Assembly (NCBI RefSeq): GCF_036365825.1
Contig: NZ_CP142675.1
Coordinates: forward strand, 434,001 to 498,000
Direction: 5' to 3'
Source: Qipengyuania sp. HL-TH1
GTDB taxonomy: Bacteria > Pseudomonadota > Alphaproteobacteria > Sphingomonadales > Sphingomonadaceae
DNA: 64,000 bases
How positions within the stretch are numbered: the first letter of the stretch is position 1; each line of letters begins with the position of its first letter. Shown here one piece after another: positions 30,401-38,567 of this stretch. The translations under genes and the position numbers were made by a program. Below the pieces are notes generated by a model. It searched no databases and was not told the DNA's origin. It saw nothing but the letters and a program-made list of their open reading frames with translations.

Positions 30401-30406
30401 GGTCAT
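27404..30406 (-). CDS. TonB-dependent receptor 1
   Basis: A 1000-aa outer-membrane receptor. Signal peptide to about residue 32 (STPVFA-QD). A plug domain covers about 50-170 with the motifs IVTGSRI and, later, VLINGRRVVG; then the 22-strand barrel ends in aromatic TF at the C-terminus. Its cargo cannot be read from sequence; it resembles the oligosaccharide- and peptide-uptake type common in sphingomonads. Codon use is marked by many highly used triplets, suggesting strong expression. Downstream it ends at a terminator shared with clpB; the promoter gap upstream contains a dyad at 30429. Confidence 0.93.
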   Translation of the reverse strand: MTHTTPLLRGRRLALFTSAGIAALAISTPVFAQDADDSIVDEQVEAAPTPGNAIIVTGSRIASPTVESPAPLQIVDSQVIDDAGVTNIQEVLLENPVFGTPTLSRTNSAFLTSGTGVATVDLRDLGSDRTLVLINGRRVVGSVAGSATVDLNVIPTQFIERVDILTGGASSLYGSDAIAGVVNFVYKTDFEGVEANAQYGITEEGDDARYQANLTAGTNLAGGDGNIMVHFGYSNEEGLLSNSRANTRVDDLDSIYFGGEFGVPTEPYYSSFPPQGRFVTPGGTFTYDPDGNLQDCFTTNGPTCASTIGSGTGPNGFNRQDFRTLAVPVERYLFAARANYALSDNVSVFAEGTFNKTTSSRIIEPFPLESGGANGIYPTDGGYNIENYLPGTSTIVANPFVPAEILAAATDSNGDGLRDIGFARRLSEFGGRTGSTSRDFYRFVVGLEGGLFDDKFSWDISYNYGDVSENQVSSGQVNVINFRDALAVRSEVGDENGNGIAGEAICIDPEARANGCAPANIFGAGSMSQDAVNYIQAQGTYQTGITQQVVQANLSGSLFELPAGSVGIAVGAEYRKESSFSDNDALTNAGLNAGNVLPDTSGSFDVKEAYGEIRVPILADTPFFEILEVGAAARVSDYSTVGTTFSWNVTGTWAPVEDVRFRGTYAKAVRAPNVGELFSGLSQTFPSGLTDPCEGIGATGGGALGDNCRAAPGVAANIAANGTFTLNQSDIQGISGFNGGNPDLQEETATSWTAGVIINPRSFDALRNLTITGDYYNIEVEDVISGFPRQFSLDQCYGQGNATFCDLITRRPTATAVNSAGSIDLINSLSVNASVLKTSGIDVTASWFTGLGLMENDRLTIRGAYTHILENDFFSLPGGDADRTDGEVGTSKDRFTANVAYGTGDFRTTFTGTFIGSAYIDDQFDGSRVYEIPAEFYLDMQTTFFAGDRYEFYLGVDNLLDNDAPNILSGVTGNVTGSDTAADVYDVFGRRYYAGVRLTF

Positions 30407-30428
30407 CTGTATTCCCTGATTTGCGACC

Positions 30429-30442
30429 GTGCATTAGTGCAC
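30429..30442. promoter_or_regulatory. 14-bp dyad in the promoter region of TonB receptor 1
   Basis: GTGCA-TTAG-TGCAC, 5-bp arms, 22 bases upstream of the receptor ATG (30406). A possible regulator site; unlike the dyads in front of the second receptor, its arms read GTGCA rather than GTGA. Nothing else is obvious in the 247-bp gap 30407-30653 between the divergent genes. Confidence 0.35.
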
Positions 30443-30653
30443 AGCGCCCATTGAACTTGAGACCCGCACGCTAGCAATGGCCGTTCGTCGAATTTCGAAC
30501 CAAAAAGTGATCCTGTTTGAAACTGTCGCAAATCTGCAACAATCATGCTGGCGTAAAGATCGCTCCCGGCTACGCATCATCTTGTGACCGAAGGGCAATC
30601 TGTTAGGTTCGCGAGCGATGTCACGAACCATATTCGAGAGAGGAAACTCCCAG

Positions 30654-31127
30654 ATGCTGCGTCTCTTCGGCCTTGCTGCCATTCTCGTAGCCACACCCGT
30701 CGGCCTCAGCGCGCAGGAAACGGGTAACGACGCCTTGCTGCTCGAATGCCGCGCGATGGAGAAGAACGCGCAGCGTCTCGACTGTTTCGACGATGCGATG
30801 AACACCATCTTCGGGGTCGACGAGGTCGCCGAAGCCGAGCGTGAAGAATTGCGCCGCGACAATTTCGGCAACCCCGTTGCGGACGAACAGGACCGCGCCG
30901 ACCGATATGACGGCACGATCACCCATGTCGATTTCAACCAGACCTACAACATCCTGCGTTTCCAGCTCGACAATGGGAGCGTTTGGGAAGCCAAGTCTTC
31001 GGGCTCGCTGCGCTACGGATTTTTCCAGCCGGGCGAGAAGGTGACGATCGAGAAGGGCGTTCTGGGCACGCTCAGGCTGTCGATTGCCGGCAAGCGCGGC
31101 TGGCGCGGCGTCAAGCGTATCGACTGA
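30654..31127 (+). CDS. small exported protein, unknown function
   Basis: A 157-aa protein with signal peptide (residues 1-20, cleavage near GLSA-QE). The N-terminal part has a C-x11-CFD pattern (ECRAMEKNAQRLDCFDDAM), a feature of several small alphaproteobacterial periplasmic proteins, probably one disulfide. The second half is beta-rich (NGSVWEAKSSGSLRYGFF, GEKVTIEKGVLGTLRLSI), suggesting a small barrel. Its stop overlaps the ATG of the TPR/oxygenase gene by one base, so the two are co-translated. No known function; the receptor genes on each side suggest a periplasmic role in uptake. Confidence 0.78.
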   Translation: MLRLFGLAAILVATPVGLSAQETGNDALLLECRAMEKNAQRLDCFDDAMNTIFGVDEVAEAEREELRRDNFGNPVADEQDRADRYDGTITHVDFNQTYNILRFQLDNGSVWEAKSSGSLRYGFFQPGEKVTIEKGVLGTLRLSIAGKRGWRGVKRID

Positions 31128-32911
31128 TGGATGCCGCAGCCGCGCAGCGGGCGCTTCAGGCGGCGCAGCAGGCACTGCAGCGGGGGCATCTGGCCGAGGC
31201 CAAGGCATTCCTCGCCCCCGTGCGCAAGGCGATGCCGCGCGAAAAGGCGGTGCTTTACCTGTCGTCGCGGCTGGCACGCGCCGAAGGCGATGCGCGCGGG
31301 GCCGCAAAATTGCTCGAGAAGGCGCTGCGGCTATCCCCGCGTGAGGCGCCGCTATGGGCCGAATATGCCAGCACGCTGGATGATGCGGGGCGCCCCGACG
31401 AGGCGGTAAAGGCCTATGATCGCGCGTTGCAGCTCGAACCGCGGCTGGTCGATGCCGCGGTCGATCGGGCGGTGTTGCAGGCGCAGAAGCTCGACCGCGC
31501 GGCGGCGCTGGAGGACCTGCGGCAGATAGCCCGCGACAATCCCGCGCATCTGCGCGGCTGGCGCAACCTTGCCATGCTCGAGCGCGACGCGCTCGAAACC
31601 GAACGCGCGATTGCGGCCAGCGAGCACGTTCTGGCAGCGACGCCGGGCGATCCTTCCGCCCTGCGGATACGCGCGCTGGCGCAGTTCGATACAGGCGAGC
31701 CGAGCGCGGCGCATTTCGCGCGCGCCAGCGCTGCCGATCCGGGCAATGCCGTGCTGGCGATCAAGCACGCCGCCGCGCTGCATGCCGAACGCCGCAGCGC
31801 CGAGGGGGATCGCCTGCTGGGCGAAGTGATCGCCGCGCAGCCATTCCGGCTCGATGCGCTGCGGACCCGCGCGCAGCTGCGCTGGGAGGCAGCCACGGGC
31901 GAGGACCCGATGGAGGGGTTCGAACAGGCGGTGGCCCGGCCCGGCTGCCCGCCGCAAGTCTGGGCGGAATATGCGCGTCTGGCCGAGCGCCACTCGGGCG
32001 CGCAGGCGGCGCTTGCGATCGTCGATCGCGCGCGGACTGCGCTGGGTGACACGCGCGAGGTCGCATTCATGGCCGCACAGGCCGCATGCGAGGCAGAGGA
32101 TTTTGCCGAGCGCGAACATGACATCGCGGCTGTGGCGTCATGGCAAGATCCCCGCGCGGACATGCTGCGCGCGCGCTGGCTGGCGCGGATGCATCGCTGG
32201 GACGAACTGGCGAAACTTGGCAAGCGCCTGCTGCGCGCCGGCTATGCCCGCGACGTGCTGCCCTATCTCTCGCTGGCATGGCGGGGGAGCGACCCCGACC
32301 GCTGGCACTGGCTGGAACGCGATGGCGAACTGATCGGAACGGCCGATATCGCTTCGCGGATCAAGGACGTCGACGCGCTGGCGGAGCACTTGCGCAGCAT
32401 CCACACGTCGCAGCGCCAACCGCTGGAACAATCCTTGCGGGGCGGAACGCAGACCGATGGCATGCTGTTTGCGCGGACCGCGCCCGAAATTGCTGAACTC
32501 AAGGCCGCGGTGGTCGATGCCGTGAGCGAATATCTTGCGGCACTGCCGCCGCGCGATGCGGCCCATCCCTGGTTGTCGCTGCCGCGCGAGGTCCGCCGGT
32601 TCACCGGGGCCTGGTCGGTCCGGCTGCAGGATGCCGGCTTTCACGTCGCGCACTTCCACAATCTCGGGGATATCAGTTCGGCGTGTTATCTCGCCTTGCC
32701 CGATACGCTGGGGGCAGGCGAGGCGGGTCAGGATGGCTGGCTGGCGCTGGGTGAACCGCCGCGCGAGTTCGGGCTCGACTGGGCACCCCTGCGGCTGATC
32801 GAGCCGGCGAAGGGCCGGCTGGCGCTGTTCCCCTCGTGGACATGGCACGGGACCCGGCCGTTTTCGGCGGGCGAGCGGCTGACCGTCGCCTTCGACGCCG
32901 CGCTGCGCTGA
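31127..32911 (+). CDS. TPR protein with 2OG-Fe(II) oxygenase-like C-terminal domain
   Basis: A 594-aa protein. Residues 1 to about 400 are alpha-helical tetratricopeptide-like repeats (for example LRLSPREAPLWAEYASTLDD and LQLEPRLVDAAVDRAV). The C-terminal 130 residues resemble the 2OG-FeII_Oxy_5 family (PF13759): HFHNLGDISSACYLALP supplies a His/aspartate-type metal site and FPSWTWHGTRPF plus GERLTVAFD supply the second His and the arginine that holds 2-oxoglutarate. Similar proteins are often encoded beside TonB receptors in sphingomonads and Caulobacter. No signal peptide, so it acts in the cytosol. Substrate unknown. The start at 31127 overlaps the upstream stop. Confidence 0.82.
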   Translation: MDAAAAQRALQAAQQALQRGHLAEAKAFLAPVRKAMPREKAVLYLSSRLARAEGDARGAAKLLEKALRLSPREAPLWAEYASTLDDAGRPDEAVKAYDRALQLEPRLVDAAVDRAVLQAQKLDRAAALEDLRQIARDNPAHLRGWRNLAMLERDALETERAIAASEHVLAATPGDPSALRIRALAQFDTGEPSAAHFARASAADPGNAVLAIKHAAALHAERRSAEGDRLLGEVIAAQPFRLDALRTRAQLRWEAATGEDPMEGFEQAVARPGCPPQVWAEYARLAERHSGAQAALAIVDRARTALGDTREVAFMAAQAACEAEDFAEREHDIAAVASWQDPRADMLRARWLARMHRWDELAKLGKRLLRAGYARDVLPYLSLAWRGSDPDRWHWLERDGELIGTADIASRIKDVDALAEHLRSIHTSQRQPLEQSLRGGTQTDGMLFARTAPEIAELKAAVVDAVSEYLAALPPRDAAHPWLSLPREVRRFTGAWSVRLQDAGFHVAHFHNLGDISSACYLALPDTLGAGEAGQDGWLALGEPPREFGLDWAPLRLIEPAKGRLALFPSWTWHGTRPFSAGERLTVAFDAALR

Positions 32912-33000
32912 TTCCAAATTCAGACTGGCTTGATCGGACGGTTTAGCCGCGGGTGTATGCCCGCGTCTGGCGTCCGGGCAAATCTCGGTCAGGCAAAAAG

Positions 33001-33026
33001 AAAGGCGGGCCGAAGCCCGCCTTTCC
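33001..33026. terminator. bidirectional terminator between the oxygenase gene and receptor 2
   Basis: AAAGGCGGGC / GCCCGCCTTT at 33001-33010 and 33015-33024 with loop CGAA; A-run before and T-run after. Serves the two convergent genes. Confidence 0.88.
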
Positions 33027-33048
33027 TGTTTTCTCAGAGCGCTAAAGT

Positions 33049-36000
33049 TTAGAACTGAAGCGAGGCGCTGAGGAAGATGCGACGACCAACGGGGTCGTAG
33101 GTTTCGACATAGGTGTTGCCGTTCGAGCCACCATAGTTGGAAGCGATGATCGGAGGTTCCTTGTCGAAGATGTTGTTGACGCCGAGGCGCAGATTCACCG
33201 GATCCAGGTCATACGACAGGGTCAGGTCGAAGTAGTTCTGCGCACTGATGTCGCCAACCGAGGCATCTGCACCCGTGCCGAGATCGTCATCCGTGCTGGT
33301 CTGATCCCAATCGACGGCACCGAAGTGACGCCAGCGGATCGAGGCACCGAAACCGAAGTCGAAGGTGTAACCCAGACGCGCCTGGTGACGCCATTCCGGC
33401 AGCGGCGTGCCACAGTTGTTACCGTGGAGGCCGGTGCAGTCGTAACGACCATCGGTGTTGGCGGTAGCGATGCCCGTGTCGATGGTGAAGTCGTTGAGCC
33501 ACGAACCATTGAACGACAGGCTCAGTCGACCAGCGCCGATCGAACGGTTGTACGAAGCCGTGATGTCGACGCCGCTCGTCTCCACACCACCGATGTTCAG
33601 CGTGGTGTTGTTGACGAAGCCACCGTTCACCCACAGCGCGAGGCTGCCGGGAGCACGGTTGACGTTGTCACAGAACAGCGCATCACCGGTGATGCCGCAC
33701 TGGTTGATGGTCGTCTGCGCACCAATCGTCGAGATCGCGTTCTCGATGCTGATGTCGTAGTAATCGACCGCCATCACGAAGCCCGGGACAATCGCGTCGG
33801 GTTCGAGAACCAGACCCACGGTGTAAGTGTCGGCTTTTTCCGGTTCAGCGTCGGGGTTGCCGCCGATGAACTGGTTGTACTGGCCAGCGGGGCTGACCGG
33901 CACGCTACCGTAGCGAGCGGTGGGGACACCCAGGTTCGCACACTGTGCTTCCGAGTAAACCGGAGTAGCGCCCGCGCAGGGATCGTTACCCGTGAACAGC
34001 GCAATCCGGTTCGGAGCGAACAGGTTGAGAATGTTCGGGGCGCGGACTGCGCGGTTGTAGCCACCACGGAAACGGACCCAGTCGACCGGAGCCAGTTCAC
34101 CGATGATCTTGTAGGTATCGGTGGAAGCGCCAGTGCTATAGTCCGAATAGCGATAAGCGAGTTCGAGAGCCAGAAGGTCCACGAAGCCGTTTTCGATGAT
34201 CGGAACGCGAAGTTCGCCGAAGACTTCCTTCACGTCGAAGCGACCGTACACGTCGAGCTGCGGGCTACCCTGTCCGGCACCGTCCTGGGTCTGGAAACCG
34301 GCATCGTTGGAAGTCGAGATCAACTCTTCACGATATTCGGCGCCGAGGACGAAGCCAACCGGGCTTGCGTTGCCGAGCGAAACGAGGTCGCCCGAGATAT
34401 ACGCATTGGCGATGACTTCTTCGGTTTCACCGGTCGAAAGCAGCGGGATGCTGACATAGTCGATCGCTGCCTGGGTGATACCGTCACGCGGGTCGCCACT
34501 GGCCACGATGCCAGCACCCTGGAACGGGTTGTACACCTGGCAGTTCGGATCCGAACCGTCGACGACCGACTGACAGACCACATTGCCGTCGGCATCAGTG
34601 GTTGCCTGAAGGGCATTGCGCAGACGCGACACCGAGAAGTCGTTATTGTACTTCTGCTGGAAGATCGTCGTGCCGTACTGGATCGATGCATCGTAGCTGA
34701 TCGAATCGCTGATCGGGCCCCGCAGACCGGCGACAAGGCGATAGGCCGTGTGACGCAGGTCATCGAAGCGCGGACCGCCTTCAACGTTACGCTTACCGAT
34801 GTACAGCGGGATGACACGGTCGACGACCGTGTCACCCGAGTCGGCATTGCCGTCGATCAGGCCGCACAGGTAGTCGCCCTGTGCCGCGTTGAACAGCGGG
34901 CTGTCGCACGAGATGTCGTAGGCTTCGGCGAAGAAGGTACCCGACTGAGCGATCTGGGCCTGCGAGCGGTCGTCCATGAACATGAACTCGGCATAGGCCG
35001 TGACTGCCGGCGAGATTTCGTAATCACCGAAGAAGCCTGCGGTGTAACGCGTATCCGGACGCTGGAAGTGGTTGATCGGGTTGTAGTTGTACGCCTGGAA
35101 CGGTGCACCGAAGTCATCCGAACCGTCCGCCACCAGGGTCGGACCCGTGGTGAAGGTGTAGTTGAAGAAGGCGTCGGTGATGGTTGCGTTGATCGCGTTC
35201 GACGAACCACCGCAACCGCCGAACCCGGTCAGGGCGCAGAACGAATAGTCACGGTCGCCGAGCAGCAGGGCATCGACTTCGCGATAACCTGCATAGGCAG
35301 TGACGTGGCCACGGCCATCGTCGAACGACGAGCCGAGGGTCAGTTCGACATTGTACTGCGAACCACCGACATCATTGCCGCTCGGCGGGGTGAAGCCGCG
35401 GGCATCGTTGAGGTCGCCAATGGTCGAACCATTGTCGTTGACGATCTGGCTGGTGCCGTTGTCGTGCTGGTAGAAACCATAGGTCGCATCGAGGCGGACG
35501 CCTTCGAAGTCGGTGTCCATGACGAAGTTGACAACACCGGCCACAGCGTCGGCACCGTAGGTAGCCGAAGCACCACCGGTCAGAACTTCGACACGCTCGA
35601 TGAGCGACGCCGGGATCTGGTTAAGATCGGCTGCGGGCGCAGCCGGGTCACCCGGCTGCAGGCGGCGACCGTTGATGAGGACGAGCGTACGCGACGTGCC
35701 GAGACCGCGAAGGTCGACCGTGGCGGTACCCGATGCACCGTTGGCGATGAAGGCGTTCTGGCCGCCGACAACCTGCGGCAGCGAGTTGACCAGGTCTTCG
35801 ACGCGGACCGTACCCGTGTCGGCGACTTCACCGGCACCGATAACGGTAACCGGGCTGGCGCTGTCGACGTCGGGACGTGCGATACGCGAACCGGTAACGA
35901 CGATCGCGCCGGTGGGAGTCGCCGTTTCACCGACGTCGCCAACCGTGCTTTCGTCGGCCGGGCCGACCTGTGCCATCGCCGGCTGCGCGAGAAGCGCAAG

Positions 36001-36051
36001 ACCGAGAACGGCGGGTGCCGCGCTGGCTTTGAAGTAGGTTTGAAGTTTCAC
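33049..36051 (-). CDS. TonB-dependent receptor 2
   Basis: A 1000-aa receptor, the same length as receptor 1 and with similar plug motifs (IVVTGSRIARP, TLVLINGRRLQPGDP, ERVEVLTGGASATYGADAVAGVVNF). Signal peptide to about residue 27 (QPAMA-QV). The barrel ends with ASLQF. The two receptors are distinct in sequence beyond the shared family motifs, and their loops differ strongly, so they are probably not a recent duplication. The gene is preceded by a 355-bp gap with several dyads that may control it or the divergent thiolase gene. Confidence 0.93.
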   Translation of the reverse strand: MKLQTYFKASAAPAVLGLALLAQPAMAQVGPADESTVGDVGETATPTGAIVVTGSRIARPDVDSASPVTVIGAGEVADTGTVRVEDLVNSLPQVVGGQNAFIANGASGTATVDLRGLGTSRTLVLINGRRLQPGDPAAPAADLNQIPASLIERVEVLTGGASATYGADAVAGVVNFVMDTDFEGVRLDATYGFYQHDNGTSQIVNDNGSTIGDLNDARGFTPPSGNDVGGSQYNVELTLGSSFDDGRGHVTAYAGYREVDALLLGDRDYSFCALTGFGGCGGSSNAINATITDAFFNYTFTTGPTLVADGSDDFGAPFQAYNYNPINHFQRPDTRYTAGFFGDYEISPAVTAYAEFMFMDDRSQAQIAQSGTFFAEAYDISCDSPLFNAAQGDYLCGLIDGNADSGDTVVDRVIPLYIGKRNVEGGPRFDDLRHTAYRLVAGLRGPISDSISYDASIQYGTTIFQQKYNNDFSVSRLRNALQATTDADGNVVCQSVVDGSDPNCQVYNPFQGAGIVASGDPRDGITQAAIDYVSIPLLSTGETEEVIANAYISGDLVSLGNASPVGFVLGAEYREELISTSNDAGFQTQDGAGQGSPQLDVYGRFDVKEVFGELRVPIIENGFVDLLALELAYRYSDYSTGASTDTYKIIGELAPVDWVRFRGGYNRAVRAPNILNLFAPNRIALFTGNDPCAGATPVYSEAQCANLGVPTARYGSVPVSPAGQYNQFIGGNPDAEPEKADTYTVGLVLEPDAIVPGFVMAVDYYDISIENAISTIGAQTTINQCGITGDALFCDNVNRAPGSLALWVNGGFVNNTTLNIGGVETSGVDITASYNRSIGAGRLSLSFNGSWLNDFTIDTGIATANTDGRYDCTGLHGNNCGTPLPEWRHQARLGYTFDFGFGASIRWRHFGAVDWDQTSTDDDLGTGADASVGDISAQNYFDLTLSYDLDPVNLRLGVNNIFDKEPPIIASNYGGSNGNTYVETYDPVGRRIFLSASLQF

Positions 36052-36243
36052 TCTGATAATCCCTCTATTGATCGACCGACCCCTGAGGTCGGATCTCCAA
36101 GGAACCCCTGGGAGGAACTAAAGAATTCGCATGGCCTAAACAGCCATACGTATGTGCAGTCCCTCCAGTGGAACCCGGCATGTGCCTTTAGGGACGCGCC
36201 CAATGCAAAGCATTTGTTACATTCGTGGGGGTTTGGCGTAACG

Positions 36244-36285
36244 GGTGTGACGTCGATGTCACACCGGAGTATGTGAAAGTTTCAC
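36244..36285. promoter_or_regulatory. two neighbouring dyads, possible operators
   Basis: GGTGTGAC (36244-36251), 6 bases, GTCACACC (36258-36265): 8-bp perfect arms. Seven bases later GTGAAA-G-TTTCAC (36273-36285). Both contain GTGA/TCAC half-sites. The first looks like a GntR- or TetR-type operator; it lacks the exact spacing of a CRP site. Confidence 0.5.
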
Positions 36286-36336
36286 CGGGGATGGCCGGCT
36301 CGGCAATAGTCGCAAACGACCCCTTTTCCAGCTTGC

Positions 36337-36353
36337 TTGACGTTTACGTAAGG
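36337..36353 (+). promoter_or_regulatory. LiuR-like MerR-family operator upstream of the thiolase gene
   Basis: TTGACGTTTACGTAAGG with the central palindrome TTACGTAA (36344-36351), 53 bases before the thiolase ATG. It resembles the ACGTTnACGTAA type boxes of LiuR, a MerR regulator of branched-chain amino acid and fatty acid breakdown in alphaproteobacteria. No liuR gene is in the window. Match from memory, not computed. Confidence 0.45.
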
Positions 36354-36406
36354 CGGGACTAGGCAAACGGTCCCGTTTCAAAACCTATAACCGTATGAGG
36401 ATGCCG

Positions 36407-37579
36407 ATGCCCGAAGCCTATATAGTCGAAGCCGTGCGGACCGCCGGTGGCCGCCGCGGTGGCCGCCTGGCCGGTGTGCACCCGGTCGATCTCGCCGCCA
36501 GGTCGCTCGATGCGATCATGGAGCGCAGCGGTCTCGAGGCCAAGGCGGTCGACGATGTGGTGATGGGCTGCGTCAGCCAGGGCGGCGAACAGGCCATGCA
36601 GGTCGGGCGCCACGCGGTGCTCGCCAGCAAGCATCTGGGCGAGGGCGTTCCCGCCGTCACCATCGACCGCCAGTGCGGCTCCAGCCAGCAGGCGATTCAG
36701 TTCGCCGCGCAGGCGGTGATGAGCGGCACGCAGGATGTTGTCATCGCCGCGGGTGTCGAGAGCATGAGCCGCGTGCCGATGGGCTCGACCGCGATGTTCC
36801 ACATGAAGGAAGGGCTGGGTAACTACAAATCGCCCGGACTGGAGGAGAAATACCCCGGCATCCAGTGGAGCCAGTTCATGGGCGCGGAAATGATCGCGCA
36901 GAAGCACGGCTTCTCGAAGGATGACCTCGACCGCTTTGCGCTGTCGAGCCACCAGAAGGCGATCGAAGCGACCAAGTCGGGCGCCTTCGAAAACGAGATC
37001 GTCGGCGTCGAGATCGAAACCCCCGAAGGCGAGGAATGCCACACGGTCGACGAGGGCATCCGCTTCGACGCCACGCTGGACAGCATCGCCGGCGTCAAGC
37101 TGCTCAGCCCCGAAGGCAAGATCACCGCGGCCAGCAGCAGCCAGATCTGCGACGGGTCGAGCGCGGTGCTGGTGGTCAGCGAGCAGGCGCTGAAGGACTA
37201 CGGCCTCACCCCGCTCGCGCGGATCCACAATCTGACCGTGACCGCGGGCGATCCGGTGATCATGCTCGAAGAACCGCTGTTCGCCACCGATCGTGCGCTC
37301 CAGCGCGCCGGCATGAACATCGGCGATATCGACCTGTATGAGGTCAACGAAGCCTTCGCCCCGGTTCCGCTGGCATGGCTCAAGCATCTTGACGCCGATC
37401 CCGCCAAGCTCAACGTCAATGGCGGCGCGATCGCGCTGGGCCATCCGCTCGGCGCATCGGGCACCAAGCTGATGGCCACGCTGGTCCACGCGCTCAAGGC
37501 GCGCGGCAAGAAATACGGCCTGCAGACGATGTGCGAAGGCGGCGGCGTCGCCAATGTCACCATCGTCGAGGCGCTTTAA
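36407..37579 (+). CDS. thiolase (acetyl-CoA acyltransferase)
   Basis: A 390-aa thiolase. The nucleophilic Cys is residue 90 in TIDRQCGSSQQA; the second site NGGAIALGHPLGASG holds the catalytic His; the CEGGGVANVTIVE tail holds the second Cys. It cleaves 3-ketoacyl-CoA with CoA, the last step of beta-oxidation or the isoleucine pathway. The ATG at 36395 opens the frame, but GAGG at 36397-36400 and the family N-terminus (MPEAYIVEAVRT) favour 36407. It leads a plus-strand set with an SDR dehydrogenase and a hydratase, so one acyl-CoA pathway is likely. Substrate chain length is not predictable. Confidence 0.9.
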   Translation: MPEAYIVEAVRTAGGRRGGRLAGVHPVDLAARSLDAIMERSGLEAKAVDDVVMGCVSQGGEQAMQVGRHAVLASKHLGEGVPAVTIDRQCGSSQQAIQFAAQAVMSGTQDVVIAAGVESMSRVPMGSTAMFHMKEGLGNYKSPGLEEKYPGIQWSQFMGAEMIAQKHGFSKDDLDRFALSSHQKAIEATKSGAFENEIVGVEIETPEGEECHTVDEGIRFDATLDSIAGVKLLSPEGKITAASSSQICDGSSAVLVVSEQALKDYGLTPLARIHNLTVTAGDPVIMLEEPLFATDRALQRAGMNIGDIDLYEVNEAFAPVPLAWLKHLDADPAKLNVNGGAIALGHPLGASGTKLMATLVHALKARGKKYGLQTMCEGGGVANVTIVEAL

Positions 37580-37606
37580 TTCACTTGAAATCTGAGAGGA
37601 CAATCC

Positions 37607-38392
37607 ATGGAAGTAAGTAGCAAAACCCCCGCCGTCGTCACCGGCGGTGCATCGGGTCTCGGCGAAGCGACTGCGCGTGCGCTGGCCGCCAAGGGCGCCA
37701 AGGTCGCCATCTTCGACATGAACGAAGAGAAGGGCGAAGCGGTCGCCAAGGACATCGGCGGCATCTTCTGCAAGGTAAATGTGACCAGCGACGAAGACGT
37801 CGATGCGGGTTTTGCCAAGGCGCGCGAAGCGCATGGCCAGGAACGCATCCTCGTCAATTGCGCAGGCATCGGCAATGCGATCAAGACCGCCAGCCGCGAC
37901 AAGCAGAGCGGCGAGATCAAGCATTTCCCGCTGTCGGCCTTCGATTTCGTCATCCAGGTCAATCTGATCGGCACCTTCCGCTGCATCGCCAAATCGGCGG
38001 CGGGCATGATGACGCTCGACGCGTTGAGCGAAGACGGGGATCGCGGCGCGATCGTCAACACCGCTTCGGTCGCGGCCGAAGACGGCCAGATGGGCCAGGC
38101 CGCTTATTCCGCGTCCAAGGGCGGCGTCGTCGGCATGACCCTGCCGATCGCGCGCGACCTGATGCGCGAAGGCATCCGCGTGAACACCATCCTGCCGGGC
38201 ATTTTCGAAACCCCGCTGATGAATGCTGCGCCGCCGCAGGTGAAGGAAGCGCTTGCCGCATCGGTGCCGTTCCCCAAGCGTCTCGGCCTGCCAGGCGAAT
38301 ATGCCAAGCTCGCCATGTGCATGATCGAAACCGGCTATTTCAACGGCGAGGATGTGCGTCTCGATGGTGCCATCCGCATGGCGCCGCGGTGA
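37607..38392 (+). CDS. short-chain 3-hydroxyacyl-CoA dehydrogenase (SDR)
   Basis: A 261-aa SDR. NAD-binding TGGASGLG at residues 12-19, NAG motif as VNCAGIGN, the active-site YSASK near residue 168 and the preceding Ser. The MTLPIARDL and NTILPGIFETPLM segments match the HSD17B10-like group, which oxidises 3-hydroxy-2-methylbutyryl-CoA. Together with the upstream thiolase and downstream hydratase it gives the reactions of one beta-oxidation-like cycle. Start ATG follows GAGAGGACAA. Confidence 0.9.
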   Translation: MEVSSKTPAVVTGGASGLGEATARALAAKGAKVAIFDMNEEKGEAVAKDIGGIFCKVNVTSDEDVDAGFAKAREAHGQERILVNCAGIGNAIKTASRDKQSGEIKHFPLSAFDFVIQVNLIGTFRCIAKSAAGMMTLDALSEDGDRGAIVNTASVAAEDGQMGQAAYSASKGGVVGMTLPIARDLMREGIRVNTILPGIFETPLMNAAPPQVKEALAASVPFPKRLGLPGEYAKLAMCMIETGYFNGEDVRLDGAIRMAPR

Positions 38393-38567
38393 TCGCCAGA
38401 CGGCTTTCCTACTGCGGGCGGGACATCTAGCCTTGCCCGCATGAACCATTCCAGCGCCTCCGTCCGCATGCCGAAAACGGCGCGGGCGGGGGCGCTTTGC
38501 TTTTACCCGCAGGACCGTGTTCCATGTGTTCCATCCTGACGGGATGACCGGAGAGGAAACCCAGACC

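Larger units (their letters stand above)
36052..36406. promoter_or_regulatory. 355-bp intergenic regulatory region between receptor 2 and thiolase
   Basis: The longest gene-free stretch in the window. It holds a 10-bp palindrome CATACGTATG (36145-36154), a dyad pair (36244-36285), a LiuR-like box (36337-36353), and a start-proximal region for the thiolase gene. I see no ORF with a family match. Both flanking genes point away, so it is a shared promoter region. Confidence 0.7.

Noticed and set aside
36244..36265. CRP site upstream of receptor 2 or thiolase
   Set aside because: TGTGA and TCACA are present but 8 bases apart rather than 6, so a CRP site is unlikely.
33325..36276. Plus-strand open frame of 983 codons over receptor 2
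   Set aside because: It is antisense to a clear TonB receptor with signal peptide and family motifs; codon bias avoids TTA, CTA and TCA, which leaves the opposite frame open. Its translation has no family motif.
38441..38539. Short 32-codon plus-strand frame between SDR and hydratase genes
   Set aside because: No ribosome site or family likeness; likely chance in GC-rich DNA.
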